Shown here one piece after another: positions 1 to 10,717 of a stretch of DNA of 64,000 nucleotides. Below the pieces are notes generated by a model. The model did no database searches. It saw only the letters and a program-made list of their open reading frames with translations, and was not told the DNA's origin. A program made the position numbers and the translations under genes. Source of the DNA: Davidsoniella eucalypti (taxonomy: Eukaryota > Ascomycota > Sordariomycetes > Microascales > Ceratocystidaceae); NCBI GenBank assembly GCA_004009845.1, contig RMBW01000079.1, positions 62,001 to 126,000 on the forward strand, given 5' to 3'. Within the stretch, counting starts at the first letter, position 1. The number at the start of each line of letters is the position of its first letter.

Positions 1-1546
1 TTCTTTTGTTATTTATTTATCTTTTTATTACTTTTCTTTCGGATTTTCTTTTTAAATTCTGCTTCAAATATCATGTATAGAATAAGGGGCTTTGGAGCAT
101 GACTTCCAAACTCCGCAAAATTTTCACTAACTTGTTGCCTTCAATGGTCTTGTTTTGCCCTCTATTTATGTTATTTGTCTGCCTTTAATATGTACAACTT
201 TGTCCTCAACAACTGTTCAGTATTTGTTGTATATGAATGAATTGACATCCTTCGACTGAATATGCTGCATTTTATATACTTGATACAACTGTCGGTACTG
301 TGAAATAGTGCCTTCCAAGTGCCCTCAGTCATTGGAAGATCTTTGATGAGGATGATAGTGTTGTATACAGTATGACATAATCTAGCCTTGATTTGTTTGT
401 TTATCAGGTTCTTGGCAAAGCTCTTTCTTGTTGCTGTATGTACATGTGTAGATATTGCCGCCAGCATAGACAAGTATACTGACCTATACAACCACGCCTA
501 TGTATGCTTGATCAAAAACGATAATTTAGCGCCGTATACTTTGAACAAAATAAACGGGCAAAATGGTCTTGTTGGCAACGTATAGAATACTATAATAGGT
601 AATAGTAGTGAAATATTTGATACGAGCTCTTCGTATCTTCTAGTTTTGAACTATCTGAATTACTTATTTACGGGTTGGGGCTGTGAAATATTAGTGGCTG
701 GAGTTGGTAAGCAATGATAGTTGATAAAAGCACGTGATGTTGTGTGTTCAATAAGAAGCTTGCACAATATTTGTGAACTCTGCTAAAAAAAAAGACAAAA
801 GCTAGTTAGTGCCATATCCACGTGACCGTATACATTTTTGTGCCGACCAGGAGCCTCGGTGAGCTACTGAAGAAGAAAAATCTCATAGTCAGGAACTATT
901 TGGAGTAGTTGCACAGTTGTAGTATAACTCTGTATGTCATAGCTATCGGCTTAGAAGCACAGGTTAGTATGTGGGAAAGCGAGCCTCGGCCACCCAGCCT
1001 CTAAGATTATAGATTTTGCTTCTAGGGGGCCATAAAATAGGAGCTGAGCACCATGACACAGCAATAGGCCCACTAGTTTTAACATTTTCAACACTGAATA
1101 ACCGACGGCACAGCAACTAGAACCCGGAGTTACAATTGATACTAGTGATGTTACATTGCTTCACAAGCTAAACATCGAGATTGAGATATCTCGAAGTTTC
1201 TTATGGTTTTGGCACACACACATACATATAGTCTTTTCCCCGCTTCCTGACTCTACCATACCTTTTATCTCGTGTGAAAGCTGAATGACACCTGTAATCA
1301 ATATTAGTTGACTACGCGACTCGCACTGCATTTTCCTTATCCCCTTGGCCTTCATTGGACAGCCTGCCTGGTAACCCTGAAGCGCACATCGGTAGATCGA
1401 TAGACAAACGCGCCTTTCACAATCAGAGAGAACCATCGGTCGAGAGCATCATCTTGAATTGTTAGGTGTTACGAGTGTTGTATAGAAAGCAGTCACATCT
1501 CGTTGTAAAAGTTGTGTGAATCAGCCTAGAGCCGCTTTATATCGCC
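1..1546. other. Gene-free AT-rich stretch
   Basis: I see no convincing gene here. The open frames are short, lack recognisable domains and have no supporting splice structure. A CACGTGATGT word occurs at 731-740 and a further CACGTGAC word near 820; similar words recur beside and inside the Mutator-type element at 42 kb. The last few hundred bases presumably hold the promoter and 5' leader of the isomerase gene that starts at 1547. Confidence 0.6.
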
Positions 1547-2769
1547 ATGTCAACTCAACCGCCACCGCCCCCGCCGCCTCCAGGCTCCGGTTCCCGTGCC
1601 CCGCCATCGACATTTCCGCCTGACAACCAACTACCTCCTCAAAGAACACACCAGACTATACCGCCACAACAACACCAGACTGGATTTCCACACCACCACG
1701 GTCACCAAGAACCACGCAACAATCTCAACTCACAGATTCCACCGTCGCCCGCCGCCTATCCGTTCCAAAGCCATTCTCAAGTACCACCACCGCCACCTAT
1801 GTCCATTCTCTCTACGCCACCGCCGCCATCCAACGAGCCACCGCCCGTCCGCGCCCCTCCGTTTCCGGGTTACGAAGAATATGAGCATTTCCGCGTAACT
1901 ATTCCCGCTGACTACGTCGCCCACATCGAGATACACCGTCCCGAGAAACTCAACGCCTTTAGCGAGCCAGTCTGGCTGGAATTTGGTAACCTCTTCCGCC
2001 GTATGTCCCGCGACTCTAACGTTCGCTCCATCGTGCTTTCTGGCGCCGGAGAACGCGCATTCACGTCGGGTTTGGACGTCAAGGCTGCTGCTAACGGACC
2101 TCTTGGCGCCATCGAGGGCCAGGATGTCGCCCGCGCGGCGGCGGTTTTGCGTAGCCATATTGGCGAGTTCCAGGATTGTATCTCGACTGTGGATGTAGTG
2201 GGTAAACCGGTGGTTGCGGCTATCCATGGTATCTGTGTCGGGTTGGGCGTGGATATCGCGTGTTGCGCGGACGTGCGATTTTGTTCGGCAGATGTGCGCT
2301 TCGCGGTTAAGGAGGTGGATATTGGCATGGCGGCTGATATCGGATCGTTGGCTCGGTTGCCTAAGATTGTGGGAAACCAGAGCTGGATTCGTGAGGTGTG
2401 CTTCACAGCTCGTCAGTTTGGTGCCGCTGAGGCGGAACGTGTGGGATTTGTTAGCAAAGTGTGTCCCTCGAAGGAGGAGACACTGGCCCAGGCTATTGGA
2501 CTAGCTGCTATCATTGCAGAAAAGAGTCCGGTGGCTGTCCAGGGAACCAAGGATATCTTGATGCATGCGCGCGACCACTCAGTCGAAGACAGTAAGTCTC
2601 ATATGTTTGAATATCTGCCAAAACGCACCTTGATATTCACCTACTGACGTTATATCTAGACCTTCGGTATACTGCCGTGTGGAACGGCGCTGCGCTTCAG
2701 TCCACCGATTTCAAGTCCTCAATTTTGTCTAGCTTCTCAAAGCGCAAGACTAAGTATGAAAAACTGTAG
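1547..2769 (+). CDS. Delta(3,5)-delta(2,4)-dienoyl-CoA isomerase (ECH1/DCI1-like) with proline-rich N-terminus
   Basis: Crotonase-fold enzyme that moves double bonds of dienoyl-CoA during beta-oxidation of unsaturated fatty acids. Two exons, 1547-2591 and 2660-2769, give 384 residues; the 68-base intron starts GTAAGT, has a CTGAC branch point and ends TAG. The crotonase domain runs from about residue 110 to the end. By comparison with rat ECH1, the catalytic acids are all present: D236 in GVD, E256 in VKEVDIG and D264 in AAD, so I prefer the dienoyl isomerase over a plain hydratase. The first ~105 residues are unusual: a low-complexity stretch rich in Pro, Gln and His with runs of prolines. 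The C-terminus ends EKL, not a canonical SKL peroxisomal signal, so location is uncertain. It lies alone, divergent from nothing obvious upstream. Confidence 0.88.
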
Positions 2770-3055
2770 AGGACCAGACTCTATCTATATCCGTGTCTCG
2801 TGGAGGGCTCTTCCGCTCACTATCGAGTAGTTTACCTTTGTGTTTCTTCATTATGTTTATACGAATAATATTTGAATAATTGGCGAAAACGAAAATGAAT
2901 ATAAATGCTACTACTGTCGCTATATAAAAAATGATGTGCCACGCAGTGACACTCCTTGCTAGAAACATGTCGGCTAATGTGCTGTTGTCCTGTCGTAATA
3001 AAAATCGTAGCGTGTGTATATGCTTATAGCAAGTCACACTAAGAAATAAGTATTT

Positions 3056-3412
3056 TTATTCAGAGCCAGAGTCATCATTCGCCTGTTGCTGGGTCTCCTT
3101 GAGACGCTATGCATGGAAGTATTGTTAACAACACGATAACATGTGATATGATAGAAGAGGAAGCATAAACTTACAGCCTCAAGTTTCTCTTTGAGAATCT
3201 CTACCATGTTCTCCTTAATTACAACACGGTTTTCATCGAGGTCTTCAATGATGAAGTCATGGCGGTGACTATCAATGTTGACAATGATAGACTTGATAGA
3301 AGGATCGCATTCGACCAAGACGCCTGGATACATTACAAAAATTGTTAGTCTTTAAGCAGTTTCATCGCAAGTTTGGACAATGTAGTTATATACCTCTGAT
3401 AGCACGCGGCAT
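3056..3412 (-). CDS. TFB5: TFIIH core subunit Tfb5 (GTF2H5/TTDA family)
   Basis: Small subunit of TFIIH that pairs with Tfb2/p52 and is needed for nucleotide excision repair and stable TFIIH. Three exons, 3412-3394, 3323-3175 and 3106-3056 on the minus strand, join to 72 residues, the usual size for the family. The first exon codes only MPRAIR plus one base and completes a glycine across the intron, giving [11 protein letters not shown], the family hallmark also found in yeast and human proteins, followed by [13 protein letters not shown]. The last exon encodes a polar acidic tail ending SGSE. Both introns have GT..AG ends. Because the exons are tiny, a gene finder relying on ORF length would probably miss or truncate it. 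Confidence 0.9.
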
Positions 3413-5101
3413 GGTTGATTGAAGTAAGTCAATAGACGAAATATGCTTATCTGTAATCTGTAATATACTAAAGAATTAAGGACTCTATGAAGGACTTTAC
3501 TTTATTTTATCTTCAAGTCGATATCTTAGGTCCTGAATTACCTACAGCGAGGCTAGCTAAGATAAATCTGGATCTCGGTCCCATTTTATTCACTTCTTAT
3601 AATAACCCTAGTCGGGATAACCCACATAGGCGTGTTTTTTTAATATTTTATAATTCATCAACTTTATAGAAGCTACAAAGATGTTACATAGATGCTACGT
3701 ATGTACATATCTGTATATACTATTTTTTCTGATTGGTACTTGAGTCGATTCTCGAAATAAAATAATTATTGGCATTTAACTCTAATGAGCTGTGTAATGG
3801 TAAATAGAGTTGCTGTAACGCATATATACAAGTTAGTGTTAGAATAATATCATGAACAACATACCACCCTTCTTTAAATTTGCCTCAGATTCAAGTTTAA
3901 ACATATCTGTTTCTGTCGACACCTGCTACATATACCTTGTCAGTCATGTAAAAATACTCAACTATTTCAATCGTTGATACAGTTGGGTCTCATCCTACCT
4001 AGATAGGATGATCTTGAATGATGTATTATCATTGTAAGAACGTGACGTGAATATTATTCCAGATCGTGAAGAACTTTAGACCATCACTAGGAATATCATA
4101 ATGTAGCACATATTGAAGGATGAACTTGGGCCTTGGAATAATCTCTTAGCTAGACTAAAGAGCCGGCTATTGTTGAGAGTATGATATACATCGCCGGCCC
4201 ATTCTCACAGGATGATGAACTATCTGACTAGGTCGTCTGCAGTGAGGAAAGAGAGCATGTTCATGGTATGATAAGGATTATGTACTATATAAATTATGTC
4301 ATATTGTATTATGATAACACATCGGTATTATCATAGCGATTACTAGAGATCTCGCTCTATTGGGCCATATATTCCTCCACACTGGGACATCAAGCTTCGA
4401 GTCACGGGAGGGCTTGGCGTCACCGATGGAATAGTTGGAAGTATCTGTATAACAGCATGTGCTATCTTGCCAATACTGACAAATCATTTCAAATATTAAA
4501 ATCACTAAAGTTCTTCAATACTAGTAAAATCTTAGTATTGTAAGGTAAAATACCTATAGATATCAAGAAACATGTAACATAGATTGACCGTCAACTCGAA
4601 CGATGAAACGCAGAACCGCCTTGGCCATCGTGGATGAAGGATACCTTTTGGATAATGACGTGCTGAGCATCTGTCACTAGGACTAGTACATATAGATCCC
4701 CATAGGAGAATGTGAGGACATCTACGTAAATTACACCTACTCGAACTACTAGTCGTAATGTAGTGAATATATTTATCATCACGTCAAGACTGACAAATAT
4801 CTGAGGATGATTGCGGCCTTCATGTTGAGCCATCAGCAGTAACAGAAGTTTCTTTTTCATTGAGTGGCATTCGAGAACTGAGTTTGGCACCTAAAAAGAC
4901 ATGAAGGATTTGAATGAGTCTTAGAGATGTAGTGGCAGAATCTTCGTGATCAATATCATTTTGTGCACTAATGGAGCTTGGACAAATAGCACTATTATGC
5001 CGTCTATGATTGCCGATAAGTATAGTGAGTACTGACAAGTCCATGACTATCGTGATACAGTGTTGCACACGGTAACTCTGGATTATTTAAGCTTCAACTA
5101 C
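3413..5101. other. Long AT-rich intergenic stretch
   Basis: I find no supported gene across these 1.7 kb. Short open frames on both strands have no recognisable domain and no splice signals connecting them. The sequence has the look of decayed DNA, but I could not identify a parent element. The first part presumably includes the TFB5 promoter. Confidence 0.5.
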
Positions 5102-6145
5102 TTATAATGCTGCTTTTTCGATAAGAGCTTCGATCACACTTCGTGCCCACAATGGAGAATATGTGTTTGGTGGTGAAAACACTTTACATCGTCCATCAGA
5201 GATGACGAAACCTCCACACGCAATCTTGGAGATAGATACAGCAGAGTGGAATATATCTAGAGCTAAGTGCTTACTAATGTATTGTGCCAGAGCGTTTGTG
5301 AACGGCCCACGCATCTTAGGATCTCGGGCAGCTTTATTTTTGGAGCTTTTGTCGAGAGCCTTCCCTGCTCGTATAAACCTGTCTAGTTCCTCTGCGGCAA
5401 TGACTATATCTATCGACCGCAGTCCACAGCTAATTTTCTCTTCTTCTGGTTCCCGTGGTATTGAGAACATTAAAGTCATAACAAAATCACGTGCCGTCGG
5501 ACCTTTGAGTGGTGTAGATGCGATCCAGTCCTCCCAGATAGAAACTAGTGTGGTCTGGTTCATGCGTAACGGTACGATACGGCAGTCAAAGGAACTCTGT
5601 AGGAAGTCTATGATGATAGGCTTAAGCGGAGCAGGTAGACGGAGCAGCAGAAGCGGCATTTCTGCAAACTGGCTACTGGGATCTGCCGTGCGTTCATTTA
5701 CGCCCTCCATCCAGACATCACCCTGTGGATCTGCTGCTGGACGCTGGTTTTCGTCGCTGATACGCGGCACGAAGATTGCTTCGCCGCGTGCATGCGTATA
5801 CTGTAATTCTAAAACCAGGCCTCTACGACTAGCAGCGATGTGCCGTAGCTCGTCATCGTCCCCCTCATCAGCGGGCATATCAAGTAGCTCTGTAGCTGTG
5901 GCCCAACGCAGCTCGACGCGCTCCAGCGGCCCAGCACGCGCAATAGTGGCGTCAGTCACAGCGGTCACGTGGATTCCACGCACAACATCACCGACGAGAG
6001 TATCTCGCAGACGACGCGAGAGGGTTGCCAGATGCGCGCTAGTTAGTGGCGTGGCAGAATAGATTGGTGAGGCGCGATATGCAGCAAACGAGGTGTTGAA
6101 GACGGTGTGGGCCTCAGTCTCGACCGCTTCATCGTCGCCAGCCAT
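5102..6145 (-). CDS. Probable inner-kinetochore protein Fta1 / CENP-L
   Basis: Single-exon frame of 347 residues. The opening part, YRASPIYSATPL followed by LSRRLRDTLVGDVVRGI, and the later LLLLRLPAPLKPIIIDFL with FDCRIVPL, fit my recollection of the Sim4/Fta1 family, the fungal CENP-L. CENP-L pairs with CENP-N in the constitutive centromere-associated network that links centromeric nucleosomes to the outer kinetochore. No catalytic motif, signal peptide or membrane segment is visible, consistent with a structural protein. The start is the first in-frame methionine (MAGDDEAVETE). A second inner-kinetochore candidate, CENP-K-like, lies at 51.0-52.1 kb. The assignment is from remembered family patterns, so moderate confidence. 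Confidence 0.68.
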   Translation of the reverse strand: MAGDDEAVETEAHTVFNTSFAAYRASPIYSATPLTSAHLATLSRRLRDTLVGDVVRGIHVTAVTDATIARAGPLERVELRWATATELLDMPADEGDDDELRHIAASRRGLVLELQYTHARGEAIFVPRISDENQRPAADPQGDVWMEGVNERTADPSSQFAEMPLLLLRLPAPLKPIIIDFLQSSFDCRIVPLRMNQTTLVSIWEDWIASTPLKGPTARDFVMTLMFSIPREPEEEKISCGLRSIDIVIAAEELDRFIRAGKALDKSSKNKAARDPKMRGPFTNALAQYISKHLALDIFHSAVSISKIACGGFVISDGRCKVFSPPNTYSPLWARSVIEALIEKAAL

Positions 6146-7700
6146 GCCGAGAAATCGCCAGTGCTGGGTTGGGATGAATGGATGGATGGCTGAGACGTCT
6201 TCTGAATGCTCCGAATGGCTCGCCTTGTTTAGTAGCGTTTGGGTAAAATCAAGCTAAAGAAACGGCACAAGTAATCGATGTAGGTTGTAAATTGTATAGG
6301 ATAGAAAGGAGCAGGCTGGCCTGGGCTGAATAGCAGGCTAGGCCTATGATATACGGTCGATATAAGAATCCGGTAGCGACCTACTAAGTTACCACCGCGA
6401 CGAATCAAATCACGGTGCGGTGCAGACATGACGGCGCTCCTTCCTTTGGACTTCTAAGCGAATGCAGCTGCCGTCAATTCCTGGCCCGGTCTAAACCAAC
6501 CCACATTAACCCTTACACGGCCCTATCACAACTGCATGGGCTTAGCTGCGACTTGCCGCCCAGCGCAGCGGCAGCCAATCAGAGCGCAGCATAGGCGTAG
6601 GCTGCTCCTCCATGGGCCTACCTGGTATGCTGCCTATTTGGGACAAAATGACGGCACCTCGAAGTCGGCCTTCGAATCTACCCCTCCATTGTGTTGATTA
6701 CGTTTAGATGCCTTGGCGTGGGCTTTTTTTCTTCAGTTTTTTGCTAGTGACAGAGGAAGACTCGAGGATGTTGGAGCTGCATTGCAACTGCATGTGGCAG
6801 CCATGAACAGAGCAGGAATGCAGAAATGGCACCCTCCGTTGGTCGCTACGATGTCGAAACCTGGTGACTTTTCCCGTTGATTCTCTGTTCTGCATGTTTC
6901 GTGAAAGTACTGTGCATAAAGAATGGAAAAGAAGAGAGGGCGAGCAAGAAGGGGACTGAATGGTTGGGAGATATATAGCTGCACGTGTATATGTGTCATA
7001 TCTCCGGTCGATAGAGAGAGAGAGATGATGATGAATGATGATGATATGAGAAGAACGAAGATAGCCTGTTAGGACACAAAGATAAAGTCTCCGGATGCCG
7101 ACTGACTTGCAGCCTCTACCAAAAAAGCGCTACTGAGGAACCAATACGCTGTAGTGTTTAAATTGCTGTGATGCCAGGTTTTGGATATTAAATGCTACCG
7201 TTGCGTCTCCTGCCTGATTTGATCGAACGAAAGGCACAAGAGCGCTGGGTTGGCAATTGCCCGGTTTTTTTTTACTCACTGTATCTTGGCCGACGACTTT
7301 TACGGGAAGGCACGACGACTACATAGGTACTTTCCCCAACTGGGAACCTTAGTGTCAGATCTCTCTACCTGACTCAATATATTTGTTTTCTCTTGATCTT
7401 CATTTTTCTTTTAACTTCCTTTTTTCACCCACAGCTGCGATTGTTCTTTTTTCGTCGTTTGTTATTATGCAGCTGCAGAGTTAAATAAAGTCTCTGTACA
7501 TGTACATACATATATATATATGTTGATACTACTACAGCACTCGCTACCAGCATTAGAGTCGGCGCTTGTTCTTTGTTCTTAATCTTTAGCGCCACCTTTG
7601 TTTTCGCCATCTCTGGGTCTTCGTCAACTTGGACACTCTGAGATCTTCTTCGGCTCCAATAGTTAGTCTAGTCTAGCCTTTAAAATAGCCCGTGGAAGCA
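6146..7700. other. Intergenic region between divergent Fta1-like and HET genes
   Basis: Shared upstream region of two divergently transcribed genes. It contains a simple-sequence block of GA followed by GAT repeats at about 7012-7045 and an alternating TA tract near 7508-7520. Small open frames in it overlap each other on both strands and carry no domain, so I do not call genes. Confidence 0.5.
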
Positions 7701-9560
7701 ATGCCGCAGCTGTACTCGCGGGCACTGCGCAGCGATGAGATCCGTCTCATCGAAGTCTGCCCAATCGATCCAAGAACCCAGGACGAAGATGCCCCTCTTC
7801 AGCTGAGGCTGCATACATTCCGAGCATCCAAAGCGCCGAATTACACAGCGTTATCATACACGTGGGGAAACCCGGAGGATGTCGCCATTGCTATTGTCAA
7901 TAACGCCGGTTTTTATATCACACATAACCTCTACAGTGCTCTATCTCAGTTCCGGCTTGACATCAGTGCCGACGATAGCCCTGAACTCGATAGCAGCGAC
8001 ACATGGCCATCGCACTACATCTGGGCTGATGCGCTGTGCATAAACCAGACTGATGATTCAGAAAAGAGCCTCCAGATGGCGCGCATGGGGGCCATATACT
8101 CAGAGGCAACATGCGTCATGGCATTTGTGGGTGAAGATGAGCATGATGATGCCGGCGCACTAGCACTCACCAAGATCCACAACATCATGAGCCGCTATTA
8201 TAGTGTGGTCCCATCACAATCCGTTAGTGACATCCCACAATGGGCCGGGCAGATGCTAGCCGATGAGTTCTGTGTCTGCGGTGATCCTGAGGATCACGTA
8301 GTTTGGAGGTCGGTGCAGGCCTTTTTCGAGAGGCCATGGTGGTCACGCATGTGGGTGTTACAGGAGATAACCACTGGACGATCTACGTGGGTGGTGTGTG
8401 GTGATCTGCGCACCGATTTACGCGATCTTCTAATATTCGCAATGCTCATGGCCATGGCTGCGCTGTATCCTGAAGAGTCTGCCTTCAATCTATATGGCAT
8501 TTCATCCTTTGTCTATGGTATCAAAGATATGATGGACCAGCGCATGCCCGATGCGCCTGAGCCGCAGTTGCTCGATGTGCTCATGTCGTGCCGCCACTTT
8601 GAAGCTATGGACCCTCGGGACAAGGTTTACGGCGCTCTAGGCATCGTGCCACCGAGCCGAGCCAAGGGCCTCGTGCCTGACTATAGTAAAGACATGATAG
8701 AGGTATACATCGATGTCGTCATGGCACATGTTCGCTCTAGCGATTACAATAACAAGCTCAATTTCTTGGGCTCCGATGGCCTTCCCGAGGGTGGCATGAC
8801 AGGCTTGCCGTCGTGGCTGCCCGACTGGCGTTACCAAAACCAATACCAAGTGTCTTTTAGAAAGTACTTTTCCGACATGGCAGCCACGCCACGGCCACGT
8901 AATCGCGGAGAACCCCTCGAAGCTGGCACTGTATACCGAGCCTCGGGCACCGAAGCCGACCTCCGTCAACTTGAAATCACGCCAAAGCAGCTGGTTCGCA
9001 TTTCAGATCGCACCCTCCACGTTAAGGGCTACCGAGTGGGCTATCTATATGATCTCCAGCAGGCGTTTGAGCCCGGCGACTCACAACAAACTGTCAACAC
9101 GTGGGCGCAGAGCATTTGCGCCACGACATATTTCACCGGCGAGACAGAGGTTGAGGCGTTTAGCAAAGTTCTTGTAGCAGGGCTCGAGTTTTCCGGTCAC
9201 GAACCAACAAGCCGTACGCCATTGATCGAGCGTATGGACGCGGATGCTATATTGGCCTCGCGCCATGAGTTTCGTCCACCGCCTATGGAGGGTGTGCGCA
9301 TTGCGTGTATCGGCCGGCGGTTGGCGCGTGTAGTACAGAAGGACTGGACATCAGATGGGTTGGCACTAGTTCCCGAGTGTGCGCGAGAGGGCGACCAGGT
9401 GTTTGTGTTGCTTGGAGGACAAGTATTGTATATTTTACGGCCGACAACCGGTGGGTTCAAATTCCTAGGCGAAGCCTATGTTCATGGTCTTATGGACGGC
9501 GAGGTGCTTGATATACTCAAGCAAGGCCTAGAGTCAGTGCAAGATATAGCCATCCGATGA
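7701..9560 (+). CDS. HET (heterokaryon incompatibility) domain protein
   Basis: Intronless frame of 619 residues from the ATG at 7701; an upstream in-frame GTG at 7692 would not be a normal eukaryotic start. Three conserved HET blocks are visible in order: YTALSYTWGNPED near residue 50, then IWADALCINQTDDSEKS with QMARMGAIYSEA, and WWSRMWVLQEI near residue 215. The C-terminal two thirds show no repeats such as WD40, NACHT or ankyrin. HET proteins act in nonself recognition and programmed cell death after hyphal fusion, but most members have no tested role, so recognition specificity cannot be inferred here. The gene converges on MET8 with about 200 bases between stop codons. The frame looks intact, not degenerate. 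Confidence 0.9.
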   Translation: MPQLYSRALRSDEIRLIEVCPIDPRTQDEDAPLQLRLHTFRASKAPNYTALSYTWGNPEDVAIAIVNNAGFYITHNLYSALSQFRLDISADDSPELDSSDTWPSHYIWADALCINQTDDSEKSLQMARMGAIYSEATCVMAFVGEDEHDDAGALALTKIHNIMSRYYSVVPSQSVSDIPQWAGQMLADEFCVCGDPEDHVVWRSVQAFFERPWWSRMWVLQEITTGRSTWVVCGDLRTDLRDLLIFAMLMAMAALYPEESAFNLYGISSFVYGIKDMMDQRMPDAPEPQLLDVLMSCRHFEAMDPRDKVYGALGIVPPSRAKGLVPDYSKDMIEVYIDVVMAHVRSSDYNNKLNFLGSDGLPEGGMTGLPSWLPDWRYQNQYQVSFRKYFSDMAATPRPRNRGEPLEAGTVYRASGTEADLRQLEITPKQLVRISDRTLHVKGYRVGYLYDLQQAFEPGDSQQTVNTWAQSICATTYFTGETEVEAFSKVLVAGLEFSGHEPTSRTPLIERMDADAILASRHEFRPPPMEGVRIACIGRRLARVVQKDWTSDGLALVPECAREGDQVFVLLGGQVLYILRPTTGGFKFLGEAYVHGLMDGEVLDILKQGLESVQDIAIR

Positions 9561-9757
9561 AATGACATGGGATGTTCCCTATTTTTACGACGTCACGATA
9601 TACAATGATATGCTGGTTTCTTTGGTGTGGCTTGTTTTTTCTGTTTCGTAGTAGTAGTATATATAGGATGTTAATAAAAACGGTTGTGGTTTTGTGTATA
9701 GGCAAGAAGTCATCGCAGTCGTCATGATAAATGGCAGAAACATTACAAGAATAGGCA

Positions 9758-10717
9758 CTAGATTCCAACGCTGAAACCGTACGAACCCTCAAAGACATCC
9801 ACATCCACATCATCCTTGCGCTGGGCCAGAAGATCAGCAAACTCGGGCACAGTGTTCTGGTTGTAGAATTTGAGAACATTTTCCATGTCCTCCTCAGTCA
9901 TCTCACACAATTGTGGCCACGAGTATTTTTCGCTAACAGCAGACATCCTATAATTGCAAAGTTAGAATCTCGGCTGAGAACATAGCCTGAAGTCGCCTTG
10001 CAGGCATAGCATTTGAACATACCATTTCATACGCTTAGGACCATCCTCCACGTTGGGCGCGATTAGGCGCAGCTTTGCGCGCAGCTTTCCAATATTTTCA
10101 ATGGCGTTTCCAGCGTTCTTGGGCAGATTATCTGTGATCCACCTCCGGATGATAGCAGCCAGTCTAGGGCCCTTGCCGTTTGTGCTGACCATGACTTGCA
10201 ACGGACCGTCACGGTGGATAGCGCCAAAGTAGAAGTCGCACTCGTCCGGCACGTCGGCAATGTTGGCGGGAATGCGCTTCTCCTTGCATAGCTTCCAGAT
10301 AGCCGTCGAGGCGGCCGGATCGTCGACGGCCACGAGCACCATGTCGGCGCCTTCTAGGTCAGACGGCTCGAATATGCGCGGCACGTGAGTCACTTGCTTC
10401 TGGGCTACGCGGTAGGCAACTTCGGGATTCAGGCCGTGCACCGGGCAGATGACGGTCACGTCGGCATCGGCATTCAAGCAGTGGAGAATGCGGCCGGCAG
10501 CAACCTGGCGGGGATAGGGTTAGTACGACATAAGCCAAGAAATTATGAAAGCGCCGTGGTGAATTTCACCGATGAACGGCAACTTCAGTAAGGTTGCGGG
10601 CAGATATTCTTCACGTACCTCGCCGCCACCGACAACGACGACCTTTTTGGCGCGGATTTGCCAGGCTAAAATCAGACTTCCACCGCCTTGCACGGCGGGA
10701 AACTGTTGCTCCGACAT
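9758..10717 (-). CDS. MET8: Siroheme synthase Met8 (precorrin-2 dehydrogenase/ferrochelatase)
   Basis: Bifunctional enzyme for the last two steps of siroheme synthesis: NAD-dependent oxidation of precorrin-2 and iron insertion. Siroheme is the cofactor of sulfite and nitrite reductases. Three exons, 10717-10619, 10504-10023 and 9947-9758, give 256 residues. Exon 1 ends in the Rossmann loop and splicing restores VVVVGGGEVAAGRI, the NAD-binding motif. NIADVPDECDFYFGA matches the yeast active-site block, putting the catalytic aspartate at D117. STNGKGPRLAAIIR follows. Exon 3 holds the C-terminal helical part. The length is close to the yeast protein's. No methyltransferase domain is attached, as expected for fungal Met8 rather than bacterial CysG. 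All splice sites are GT..AG and phases agree. Confidence 0.93.

Noticed and set aside
7692..7700. Upstream start for the HET protein
   Set aside because: It would use GTG; the first ATG in frame is at 7701 and lies well before the HET domain.
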